From Actinomycetota bacterium (GTDB taxonomy: Bacteria > Actinomycetota > Actinomycetes > Nanopelagicales > Nanopelagicaceae): a stretch of DNA of 23,494 nucleotides. Position 1 is the first letter of the stretch. Each line of letters opens with the position of its first letter. Position numbers and translations under genes: made by a program. The notes under the pieces are model-generated. The model was not told the DNA's origin, ran no database searches, and was given only the letters and a program-made list of their open reading frames with translations. The stretch is from assembly GCA_009700155.1 (NCBI GenBank), contig WLMP01000005.1, forward strand, positions 1 to 23,494. Reading direction: 5' to 3'. Positions 7,704 to 15,344 of the stretch are shown one piece after another.

Positions 7704-9188
7704 GTGGTTAAAGTAAAACTTACCGACAAGTTAGATAGTGATGTTTTGGTTGTTGGTTTTGGCACTGTAAATAAAAAATTAAAGATTGAATCCGGTGCTT
7801 CCCAAATTGATACCACCTCACTTCTTGCAACTTTAACTGCAATGGGTGCTACTGGCAAGGCTGATGAGATAATTAAATTACCCGGAAAAACTTCGCGGTT
7901 AATTGTTTTCACCGGATTAGGCGAGATTGAATCTAGTATTGAGCCAGAACGGTTAAGAAGAGCAGCTGGGGCAGCAGCACGAGAGTTAGTCGGTAATAAA
8001 TCAGCATGCTTTGCTTTGCCAAATAAATCCGTTGTAGAAATCTCTGCAATTGCCGAGGGTGCCGCATTAGGCTGCTATTCATTTACCGAATTTAGAGGCA
8101 AAAGTAAGGATGACCAAAAAGCTCCACTTACTCAGGTAAGTGTAATTACGAAATTTGCCGATACATCTCAAGCAAAAGCTGCTGCAAAGCGGGCAGAAAT
8201 AATTGCAGAACAAACTTTTTTAGTCAGAGATTTAATTAATACACCTCCAAGTCACTTAACTCCTAATACCTTTTCGCTAAAAATAAAAAAACTAGCTAGT
8301 AAGTATGGCGTTAAGGTTGAAGTATTAAATGAAGCTGCGCTACGTAAAGGTGGCTACGGAGGAATTATCGGAGTAGGGCAAGGCTCTTCAAATCCGCCAG
8401 CCTTAATTCATCTTTCATATAAACCTACTAAAGCCAAAAAGAGGTTTGCATTTATAGGTAAGGGAATCACATTTGATACTGGCGGCCTGGCGCTAAAGCC
8501 GGCAAATGGTATGGAGGCAATGAAGGCGGATATGTCGGGAGCTGCTGCAGTTATGGCAGCCGTATTTGCAATTGCACAATTAAAACTTCCAATTGCAATT
8601 GATGGCTGGGCGCCACTTGCTGAAAATATGGTTAGCGATACAGCTACGCGTCCAAGTGATGTGATTACGATTTACGGTGGAAAAACCGTAGAGGTATTAA
8701 ATCCCGATGCTGAAGGTCGCTTAGTTTTAGCCGATGCACTTGTAAGAGCTGCTGAGGTTGGTAAAAAAGCTGGTGGACTAGATGCAATTATTGATGTTGC
8801 AACCCTAACTGGCGCTCAGGTAGTTGCATTAGGAACTAGGACCTCTGCAGTTATGACTAATGATGATGAATTATGTAATCAATTTTTAAGTGCAACTTCA
8901 ATTTCTGGTGAATTATTTTGGCCAATGCCACTACCAATTGAACTTCGTGCATCCCTTGATTCACCAATTGCAGATATTGCAAATATTGGTGATCGAATGG
9001 GTGGCATGTTAGTTGCAGGTCTATTCCTTAAAGAGTTTGTCGACCCAAATACACCATGGCTGCATTTAGATATTGCCGGTCCAGCATTTAATACCGCAGA
9101 TCCACATGGCTATACACCTGTAGGTGGAACCGGAATTGCCCTAAGATCGCTGGTCTGCCTAGCTGAGTTGGCTTCATCACAGTCGTAA
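7704..9188 (+). CDS. pepA: Leucyl aminopeptidase, M17 family
   Basis: Cytoplasmic dizinc/dimanganese aminopeptidase that removes N-terminal residues from peptides. It has 494 residues and starts with GTG, with GGAG (7695-7698) upstream. The N-terminal macrodomain-like half is variable. The catalytic C-terminal half carries GKGITFDTGGLALKP (Lys253, Asp258, catalytic Lys265), MKADMSGAAAV (Asp276) and NPDAEGRL (Asp335, Glu337, catalytic Arg339). All metal and catalytic residues of the family are therefore present; the signature reads NPDAEGRL rather than the common NTDAEGRL. It is the first gene of a plus-strand run pepA-lpdA-sucB-TIGR01777 and diverges from gcvT. The same gene order is known in other actinobacteria (pepB region in mycobacteria). 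Confidence 0.96.
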   Translation: MVKVKLTDKLDSDVLVVGFGTVNKKLKIESGASQIDTTSLLATLTAMGATGKADEIIKLPGKTSRLIVFTGLGEIESSIEPERLRRAAGAAARELVGNKSACFALPNKSVVEISAIAEGAALGCYSFTEFRGKSKDDQKAPLTQVSVITKFADTSQAKAAAKRAEIIAEQTFLVRDLINTPPSHLTPNTFSLKIKKLASKYGVKVEVLNEAALRKGGYGGIIGVGQGSSNPPALIHLSYKPTKAKKRFAFIGKGITFDTGGLALKPANGMEAMKADMSGAAAVMAAVFAIAQLKLPIAIDGWAPLAENMVSDTATRPSDVITIYGGKTVEVLNPDAEGRLVLADALVRAAEVGKKAGGLDAIIDVATLTGAQVVALGTRTSAVMTNDDELCNQFLSATSISGELFWPMPLPIELRASLDSPIADIANIGDRMGGMLVAGLFLKEFVDPNTPWLHLDIAGPAFNTADPHGYTPVGGTGIALRSLVCLAELASSQS

Positions 9189-9241
9189 TGGCTCAGAAAG
9201 TGGCGTAAGGGTGGGTAGCAAATTCGTGGCAGGATTACCTC

Positions 9242-10609
9242 ATGGCCGATTTTGATCTAGTAATTCTCGGTGGTGGCAGTGGCGGATACGCAGCCGCACT
9301 TAGAGCATCTCAACTGGGCCAAAAAGTAGTTTTAATTGAAAAAGAAAAATTAGGTGGCACCTGTCTACATAAGGGTTGCATTCCTACTAAAGCATTACTC
9401 CATGCTGGTGAAATTGCAGATAACACCCGCCATGCAGGTGAGTTTGGTGTCAAAGCAGATTTTCATTCAATGGATATGGGTGCAGTAAACACATACAAAG
9501 ATGGTGTGATTGCAAAACTACATAAAGGATTAGAAGGTTTAGTTAAATCAAGAAATGTAACTTATGTTCAAGCAAGTGGAAAGTTAATATCAAAAGATAC
9601 TGTTGAAGCAGGTGGAATAAAATACAAAGGTAAAAATATCATTCTTGCAACTGGCTCTTACCCAAAAACACTTCCTGGTCTAGAGATAGATGGTAAGCAA
9701 ATCATTACAAGTGAGCACGCAATAAAATTAGATTACGTTCCTAAATCAGTAATTGTCTTAGGCGGCGGTGTAATTGGTTGAGAATTTGCATCAGTATGGA
9801 AATCTTTTGGCTCTGAGGTAACAATTATTGAAGGACTACCGCATCTAGTTGCCCTAGAGGATGAATCGTCTAGTAAACAACTTGAGCGTGCATTCCGTAA
9901 GCGTGGCATTAATTTTGAGCTTGGAGTTAAGTTTAAATCTGCGCAGCGCAATAAAAAAGATGTGAAAGTTACATTAGAAGATGGTAAAGAATTTTCAGCT
10001 GAAATTTTATTAGTTGCTGTAGGTCGTGGTCCGGTTTCTACTGGACTTGGCTATGAAGAAGCTGGAATTAATATGGATCGTGGTTATGTATTAGTCGATA
10101 ATAAATGCCGCACAAATGTCCCTGGTATTTGGGCAGTTGGTGATTTAATCCCAACATTACAGCTAGCACATGTTGGCTTTGCTGAAGGAATTATGGTTGC
10201 TGAGGAGATTGCTGGTTTAAATCCCCGAGCAATTAATTATGATGGCGTGCCTAGGGTTACCTACTCTGAGCCTGAGGTTGCATCTGTTGGATTAACCTCG
10301 ATTGCCGCCAAGTCAGCAGGCCATGAGATCGTGGAATTGAATTATGATTTGGCAGGAAATGGTAAGGCTAATATTTTAAAGACAGCCGGATCAGTAAAGT
10401 TAATAGCAAAAAAGAATGGACCTATTTTGGGAATACATATGGTTGGCTCTCGAGTAGGTGAGTTACTTGCTGAAGCTCAGTTAATATTTAACTGGGAAGC
10501 TGACGCAAATGATGTTGCTCAACATATTCATGCTCATCCAACACTCTCAGAGGCAATGGGTGAGGCACACTTAGCATTAGCAGGAAAGCCACTTCACGCC
10601 CATGGTTAA
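9242..10609 (+). pseudogene. lpdA: Dihydrolipoamide dehydrogenase with one in-frame TGA
   Basis: E3 component that reoxidises dihydrolipoyl groups of 2-oxoacid dehydrogenases and of glycine cleavage using FAD and NAD. The frame from ATG 9242 to TAA 10609 encodes 455 codons, the normal length, but codon 180 (9779-9781) is TGA. Everything else looks intact: FAD motif GGGSGGYAA (10-18), redox disulfide GGTCLHKGCIPTK (Cys41, Cys46), NAD motif GGGVIG directly before the TGA and EFASVWKSFG directly after it, second FAD motif GIWAVGDL, and C-terminal HAHPTLSE with the catalytic His-Glu pair. From memory, actinobacterial relatives have Ser or a small residue here, so TCA to TGA is a one-base change. 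AGGA lies seven bases before the start. If real, the stop gives a 179-residue fragment. It could equally be a sequencing error; recoding seems unlikely. Confidence 0.85.
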
Positions 10610-10621
10610 AGGAGATAGAAA

Positions 10622-12304
10622 ATGACATTTTCATTAACCATGCCAGCACTTGGTGAGTCAGTAACTGAAGGAACTGTTACTAGATGGCTTAAAAAAGAGG
10701 GTGATCAAATTGCTGTCGATGAGCCTTTACTAGAGGTATCTACAGACAAAGTTGATACTGAAATCCCCTCCCCGGTTGCCGGAGTTTTGCAAAAAATTGT
10801 AGTTCCAGTTGATTCAACTGTTGCAGTTGGTGCAGAGTTGGCAGTAATTGCAGACTCTGGCTCACAATCTGTGCAACAACCAACTCCAGCTTCTAAACCA
10901 GCTGAGCAACCAAAACCTGCACAAACTGTTCAACCAGTTTCTACACCAGCTTCAGTTTCTACACCAGCTCCCGTAAGTACCGGAGCAACAATTGTTTCTA
11001 TGCCTGCACTTGGTGAATCAGTTACTGAAGGAACTGTTACTAGATGGCTTAAAAATGTTGGCGATAAAGTAAATATTGATGAAGCACTGCTTGAAGTATC
11101 AACTGACAAGGTAGATACTGAAATACCATCACCAGCAACTGGAACAGTTTTAACCATTGATGTGCCGGTAGATTCAACAGTTGCAGTTGGTGCTCGTCTT
11201 GCATCAATTGGAGTCTCTGCAAGTGCTCCTGCGGCTTCAGTACCAACGCCAGCTGCGCCATCTCAACCGATTGTTGCTGCGCCAGTTATTCAAGCTCCAG
11301 TTGTTCAAGCTCCAGTTGTTCAAGCTCCAGTTGTTCAAGCTCCAGTTGTTCAGCCAAAGGCGCCAACTACACAAGCACGTCCTGATGATTCTTATGTAAC
11401 ACCGATTGTAAGAAAACTTGCTATTGAAGCAGGTGTAGAACTTGCAAATGTTAAGGGAACTGGTGTTGGTGGCCGAATTAGAAAAGAAGATATTTTGGCA
11501 GCTACCCCACGTGCTGCTGCAACCCCAACTGCGCAAGTTATGGCTTCAACAAACACCACACCAAGATCTGCTGTTGCAGTTTCACCACTTCGCGGAACGA
11601 CAGTTGGAATGACAAGACTTAGAAAAGTTATTGCAGATCGAATGGTTGAATCACTTAAGATTTCCGCACAGTTAACCACTGTAGTTGAAGTAGATGTAAC
11701 AAAGATTGACCGATTAAGAAATGCTGCAAAGCAATCTTTTGAAGCAAGAGAGGGAGTTAAACTAACTTTCCTTCCATTTTTTGCAGTTGCAGTGTGTGAG
11801 GCATTAAAGCAACATCCAGTTCTAAACTCTTCCGTTGAGGGTGATCAAATTACTTATCACGCTGCAGAACACTTAGGTGTTGCAGTCGATACTGAACGTG
11901 GATTGTTAGTTCCTGTTGTTAAAGATGCCGGTGATCTTAATATGGGTGGAATTGCCAGAAAGATTTCAGATGTTGCAGCACGTACTAGAGAAAATAAAAT
12001 TACGCCAGATGAATTAGGTGGCGGAACATTCACACTTACAAATACCGGATCACGTGGAGCACTATTTGATACACCAATAATTAATCAGCCTCAAGTTGCA
12101 ATTTTAGGTTTAGGTGCAGTTGTTAAAAGACCAATGGTGGTTAAAGGCGCCGATGGCGGCGAAACAATGGCAATTAGATCTATGGTCTATCTAGCTCTTT
12201 CATATGATCACAGAGTTGTAGATGGCGCAGATGCTGCTCGCTTCTTATCTACTCTAAAAGATAGATTAGAAGAAGGTCGATTTGAGTCAGATCTAGGTTT
12301 GTAA
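10622..12304 (+). CDS. sucB: 2-oxoacid dehydrogenase E2, dihydrolipoamide acyltransferase
   Basis: Core acyltransferase of the 2-oxoglutarate and/or pyruvate dehydrogenase complexes, moving succinyl or acetyl groups from lipoyl-lysine to CoA. The protein has 560 residues. Two near-identical lipoyl domains carry lysines at 43 and 163, each in [12 protein letters not shown] and exactly 120 residues apart. Pro/Ala/Val-rich linkers include a VVQAP repeat (about 222-244). The E1/E3-binding domain lies at about 256-293 ([12 protein letters not shown]...[11 protein letters not shown]), and the catalytic domain ends in [12 protein letters not shown] with His530 and Asp534. In other actinobacteria one such E2 can serve both complexes, so substrate is not settled. 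AGGAG at 10610-10614 lies directly after the lpdA stop, twelve bases before this ATG, indicating an lpdA-sucB operon. Confidence 0.95.
   Translation: MTFSLTMPALGESVTEGTVTRWLKKEGDQIAVDEPLLEVSTDKVDTEIPSPVAGVLQKIVVPVDSTVAVGAELAVIADSGSQSVQQPTPASKPAEQPKPAQTVQPVSTPASVSTPAPVSTGATIVSMPALGESVTEGTVTRWLKNVGDKVNIDEALLEVSTDKVDTEIPSPATGTVLTIDVPVDSTVAVGARLASIGVSASAPAASVPTPAAPSQPIVAAPVIQAPVVQAPVVQAPVVQAPVVQPKAPTTQARPDDSYVTPIVRKLAIEAGVELANVKGTGVGGRIRKEDILAATPRAAATPTAQVMASTNTTPRSAVAVSPLRGTTVGMTRLRKVIADRMVESLKISAQLTTVVEVDVTKIDRLRNAAKQSFEAREGVKLTFLPFFAVAVCEALKQHPVLNSSVEGDQITYHAAEHLGVAVDTERGLLVPVVKDAGDLNMGGIARKISDVAARTRENKITPDELGGGTFTLTNTGSRGALFDTPIINQPQVAILGLGAVVKRPMVVKGADGGETMAIRSMVYLALSYDHRVVDGADAARFLSTLKDRLEEGRFESDLGL
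10640..11055 (+). repeat. Internal direct repeat of the two lipoyl-domain coding segments
   Basis: The segment from 10640 recurs from 11000, an offset of 360 bases (120 codons). Within it 10664-10695 and 11024-11055 are identical over 32 bases, and synonymous differences are few nearby. This is an in-frame duplication of the lipoyl domain; the high nucleotide identity suggests a recent duplication or ongoing homogenisation. Confidence 0.85.
11282..11353 (+). repeat. 15-bp tandem repeat in the sucB linker
   Basis: Four full units of CCAGTTGTTCAAGCT (the first has A in place of G at position 8) at 11282-11296, 11297-11311, 11312-11326 and 11327-11341, plus a partial unit to 11353. They encode the five-residue repeat P-V-V-Q-A in the flexible linker between the second lipoyl domain and the subunit-binding domain. 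The unit is a multiple of three, so copy-number changes keep the frame. Confidence 0.95.
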
Positions 12305-12305
12305 T

Positions 12306-13193
12306 TTGCCAAACATTAAACGTGTTGCAGTTACCGGCTCCTCCGGCTTAATCGGTAGTGCTTTGGTTGCAAGACTAAAGTCTGATGGCTACCAAGTGCA
12401 GAAGATTGTTCGAAGAGCAACTCGCAATCAAGAAGAGGTTCGTTGGGACCCAATTAAAGGTGAGATCGATTTAGATGCATTAGATGGTGTTGATGCGGTT
12501 TTTCACTTAGCAGGAGCTGGCGTCGGCGATAAAAGATGGAGTGCGGCTTATCGATCTGAGATTTTAAATTCAAGATTGCTTGGAACCACAACTATCGCAA
12601 ATGCATGTCAACAATTGCAAACTGATGTCTTTATTTCAGCAAGTGCAATTGGATATTACGGAGAGACCGGAAATAGAGCTGTTACTGAAACCGATAAAGG
12701 TGGAAGTGATTTTCTTTCAGTAGTGTGTCGAGAGTGGGAAGCAGTTGCAGACTTAGCATCAAGTGTTAGAACTATAAAGCTACGTACGGGATTAGTTCTT
12801 GATCCAACAGGTGGGGCACTTGGAAGGATGATTCCACTTTTCAAATTTGGACTAGGCGGAAAACTTGGTTCTGGTAAACAATGGTGGTCTTGGATAACTT
12901 TGCATGATCAAATTCGGGCAATGATGTTTCTTATGAACTCAAAGATAGAAGGTGCTGTTAATTTAACCTCACCAAATCCAGTTACTAACCAGGAATTTAC
13001 AGCTTCACTAGCCCGAATCTTAAAACGTCCAGCTTTATTTCCAGCCCCTGCATTTGCGCTTAAGGCTGTTCTTGGTGGATTTTCAAGTGAAGTCTTAGGT
13101 TCTAAAAAAGTTATTCCTCAGGTGTTAACAGATGCAAAATTTGAGTTTGAATTCCCATTTGTATCTGATGCACTTACTGCATTAATTGATTAA
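12306..13193 (+). CDS. TIGR01777 family NAD(P)-dependent epimerase-like protein
   Basis: Short-chain dehydrogenase/epimerase-fold protein of 295 residues, with a TTG start one base after the sucB stop. The N-terminal Rossmann motif is VTGSSGLIGSAL (9-20), followed by RWDPIKGEID, VFHLAGAGVGDKRWS and SASAIGYYG. The C-terminal part (about 245-295) resembles the DUF1731 domain, with the RPALFPAPAFALK stretch typical of YfcH and Slr1223-like proteins. The exact reaction is unknown, although the family has been linked to cell-division (SulA-like) labels without good evidence. It sits directly after E2 as in mycobacteria (Rv2216, from memory), which suggests a tie to the lipoate/2-oxoacid dehydrogenase group. 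Its last 20 bases overlap the convergent FAD oxidoreductase gene. Confidence 0.9.
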   Translation: MPNIKRVAVTGSSGLIGSALVARLKSDGYQVQKIVRRATRNQEEVRWDPIKGEIDLDALDGVDAVFHLAGAGVGDKRWSAAYRSEILNSRLLGTTTIANACQQLQTDVFISASAIGYYGETGNRAVTETDKGGSDFLSVVCREWEAVADLASSVRTIKLRTGLVLDPTGGALGRMIPLFKFGLGGKLGSGKQWWSWITLHDQIRAMMFLMNSKIEGAVNLTSPNPVTNQEFTASLARILKRPALFPAPAFALKAVLGGFSSEVLGSKKVIPQVLTDAKFEFEFPFVSDALTALID

Positions 13194-14319
13194 TTCTTTC
13201 AGCAACTAAAGCTCCGGACTCCATTGCTCCCTGCTGTGATGGCATTGACATGTGATCCCCGATAGTAAAAAGCCAATCATCTAACTGCAGATTTGGATAT
13301 CTATTTTTTCCGGCTGTGTGTAAGGGAAGTGAATTCCTAATTTCATACCTAGCAACATGATTCCAATTATTTGCATCACTTTTCCAGATCTTACTAAGCT
13401 CTATTCGAAACTCACTTTCGCTTAAATCTTTAAGAGAAGTTGCTGAAATTAGTGATTGCCCTATTGGGGCATACTTTTTAGATACCTCGCTAATAACAAT
13501 TGAGTTAACTAAGTTAGATCCTTTCGATATTACTAAATTACTAGCATCAACTAGAGTTTCATCGGTTGAAAAATACAAGGTTGTACTTGATAACATTTTT
13601 ATCTGAGTTGTCTTTTTTAATAATTCATCTGAAGCTATCGGACCTGCCGCTACAACAATAAACCTGGCGGTATATTGGCCACTTACTGTTACGACTCTAT
13701 TTTTCGAAATATTTTCAGCTGATTCATTTAGCCTCAGGTTTTTTATTGGTTTTACTAGCGCCTTTGAGAATTCGCCAACTCCTTTGGCTGGAATTCCCGG
13801 TAATGATCTAATGAAGCTTTTTAGTATTTCCTGAACCACATCAGCAGCAATATCTTTTGGATTAGTAAGAAAAACACCGGTTAAAAATGGGTTTAAGACT
13901 TTTAGATAAAAATTGGGAAAGTTGCTTGTGTAGAGTCCAAAATTATGAGAGTTTGATACTTTTTTACTATACACAAACTCTATAAATTTTAGCTTTTCTG
14001 ATATTGGTCCAGATTTATTAGAGATACTTCCAAGTGCATACCCGACCTTAATCCCCTCATCATCGAGTCGAATAGAGCCAGAGATTTTTCTAAAGTCGAT
14101 ACTTTTTATTACACCACTTTTTTTAACTTGTGGATACTTTGGATTAATAACTTGAAATCCGCGATCTAGAATATATCCATCTACTAAATCACTTCTAACT
14201 CTGCCACCGACTTCATTTTCTGATTCGATAAGTAGAACAGATTTTCCATACCTTTGGAGATTCCTGCTTGCAGTTAACCCAGATAATCCTGCACCAATAA
14301 CAATGCAATCAAAATCCAT
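13174..14319 (-). CDS. FAD-dependent oxidoreductase, amine oxidase/phytoene desaturase-like
   Basis: Flavoprotein of 381 residues. The N-terminal FAD-binding motif is VIGAGLSGLTASRNL (7-21) followed by ESENEVGGRVRSD, then the family-typical GYILDRGFQVINPKYP. The C-terminal FAD segment reads FTIGDHMSMPSQQGAMESG, as in monoamine-oxidase/protoporphyrinogen-oxidase/carotenoid-desaturase relatives. It is shorter than true carotene desaturases (about 500 residues), and the substrate cannot be read from sequence. The ATG lies immediately after the TAA of the upstream Gfo/Idh/MocA gene (TAAATG), so the two are translationally coupled. It is the third gene of a minus-strand group with the MMPL transporter. 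Its base composition looks somewhat more AT-rich than the neighbouring housekeeping genes. Confidence 0.85.
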   Translation of the reverse strand: MDFDCIVIGAGLSGLTASRNLQRYGKSVLLIESENEVGGRVRSDLVDGYILDRGFQVINPKYPQVKKSGVIKSIDFRKISGSIRLDDEGIKVGYALGSISNKSGPISEKLKFIEFVYSKKVSNSHNFGLYTSNFPNFYLKVLNPFLTGVFLTNPKDIAADVVQEILKSFIRSLPGIPAKGVGEFSKALVKPIKNLRLNESAENISKNRVVTVSGQYTARFIVVAAGPIASDELLKKTTQIKMLSSTTLYFSTDETLVDASNLVISKGSNLVNSIVISEVSKKYAPIGQSLISATSLKDLSESEFRIELSKIWKSDANNWNHVARYEIRNSLPLHTAGKNRYPNLQLDDWLFTIGDHMSMPSQQGAMESGALVAERINQLMQ

Positions 14320-15330
14320 TTATCTAAATGAAATTTCTCTTGCCTTATCAATAATTTTGGCTACCGCTAGCGCTTCATCTTTGGTTACAGGCCATTCTCC
14401 ACCAGCGAGAGCACTTTTAACCTGAATATAAAAGTTTGCATAGTTACCATCTTCACCTGGGTACTCAATAACTTTGTCTCCGTAATGCAAGAAGGTTGCA
14501 CTCTTTGTACTGCGATCCCAAGTACCACCTTTTGGATATAGGCCCTGCCTAAGTAGTGGCTCTTGTGGATCTAGATCTTGAATTACTAATGAACACTTAT
14601 CCCCGGTAATCCTTACCCGTGGACCTGGCGAACCATTAATCGCACTTGCAGACAGATATGAATCTACTCCACTGTCATGTTTTAAAACTAACATGATGTC
14701 ATCGTCGACAACACCTCTAATTGTTCGCACAGAAGCTGAAACTAATTCTGCTGGTCCAAACCAATCAAGTGCAGTAGAAATTAAGTGTGGCTGTAGATCT
14801 AATAAATTACCCCCTCCGTCTACAGCTGAATAATTCTCACGCCAAGATTCACGATTTACCTCTGGACGAAATCTTTCTAATCTTGAGTCCAGTTTGAAAA
14901 CATTTCCTAGAATTCCTTCTTTTAGCACTTTCTTGATGGTTAAAGCATCGCTATCCCATTTTCTATTAAAATAAGTTGTAACTGGAACATTCATCTGATT
15001 AGAAACATTGATTATTTCCTCAGTTTCCTTCAAAGTCCGACCCATTGGTTTATCAACTATAACTGGAATTCCAGCTTTTAATCCTGCTATTGCTTGTTCG
15101 GCATGAACTTTATTTGCCGTAGCGATAATGAGGATATCTGGCTTTAAATCAATCAGTTCTTGAATATCTCGAACGATTTTTGTTTGTGGGAAATCATCTC
15201 TTGCTTCTTTTGCTCTTTTAGGATTATTAGTTAGTACTCCAGCAACCTCAAAATCAGAAGCTTTAAGCATTGGGGCATGAAAAAAACGACCAGCTAATCC
15301 ATATCCGGCGATACCTGCTCTAAGTGCCAT
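14320..15330 (-). CDS. Gfo/Idh/MocA family oxidoreductase
   Basis: NAD(P)-dependent dehydrogenase of 336 residues from the family that includes glucose-fructose oxidoreductase and inositol 2-dehydrogenase. The N-terminal Rossmann motif is GIAGYGLAGRFFHAP (6-20). The conserved catalytic Lys94 is in IVDKPMGRTL, and the C-terminal sheet domain begins with SRLERFRPE and contains GGGNLLDLQPHLI with the usual late histidine. The FFHAPML and PxGGTWDRS features match the subgroup often labelled YdgJ/scyllo-inositol dehydrogenase-like, but the substrate is not determined. The gene begins 14 bases after the MMPL stop and its own stop abuts the FAD oxidoreductase start, so these three form one probable operon. 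Confidence 0.9.
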   Translation of the reverse strand: MALRAGIAGYGLAGRFFHAPMLKASDFEVAGVLTNNPKRAKEARDDFPQTKIVRDIQELIDLKPDILIIATANKVHAEQAIAGLKAGIPVIVDKPMGRTLKETEEIINVSNQMNVPVTTYFNRKWDSDALTIKKVLKEGILGNVFKLDSRLERFRPEVNRESWRENYSAVDGGGNLLDLQPHLISTALDWFGPAELVSASVRTIRGVVDDDIMLVLKHDSGVDSYLSASAINGSPGPRVRITGDKCSLVIQDLDPQEPLLRQGLYPKGGTWDRSTKSATFLHYGDKVIEYPGEDGNYANFYIQVKSALAGGEWPVTKDEALAVAKIIDKAREISFR

Positions 15331-15344
15331 GTTCTACTCGTAAA

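Noticed and set aside
9779-9781. TGA read as tryptophan genome-wide
   Set aside because: ctaC and lipB stop at TGA at the expected family length, each overlapping the next gene's ATG, and Trp is TGG throughout, including six codons after this TGA.
9779-9835. Selenocysteine insertion at the lpdA TGA
   Set aside because: No convincing bacterial SECIS-like hairpin is seen just after the TGA, and I know of no dihydrolipoamide dehydrogenase with Sec at this NAD-fold position; the redox cysteines are elsewhere.
9962-10609. Separate gene starting at the GTG at 9962
   Set aside because: It is the continuation of lpdA in the same frame, starting mid-domain; the 180 bases before it also encode conserved E3 sequence.
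11237-11536. Minus-strand reading frame with repeated SLNNW units
   Set aside because: It is the antisense shadow of the 15-bp repeat in sucB; codon pattern and domains support only the plus-strand gene.
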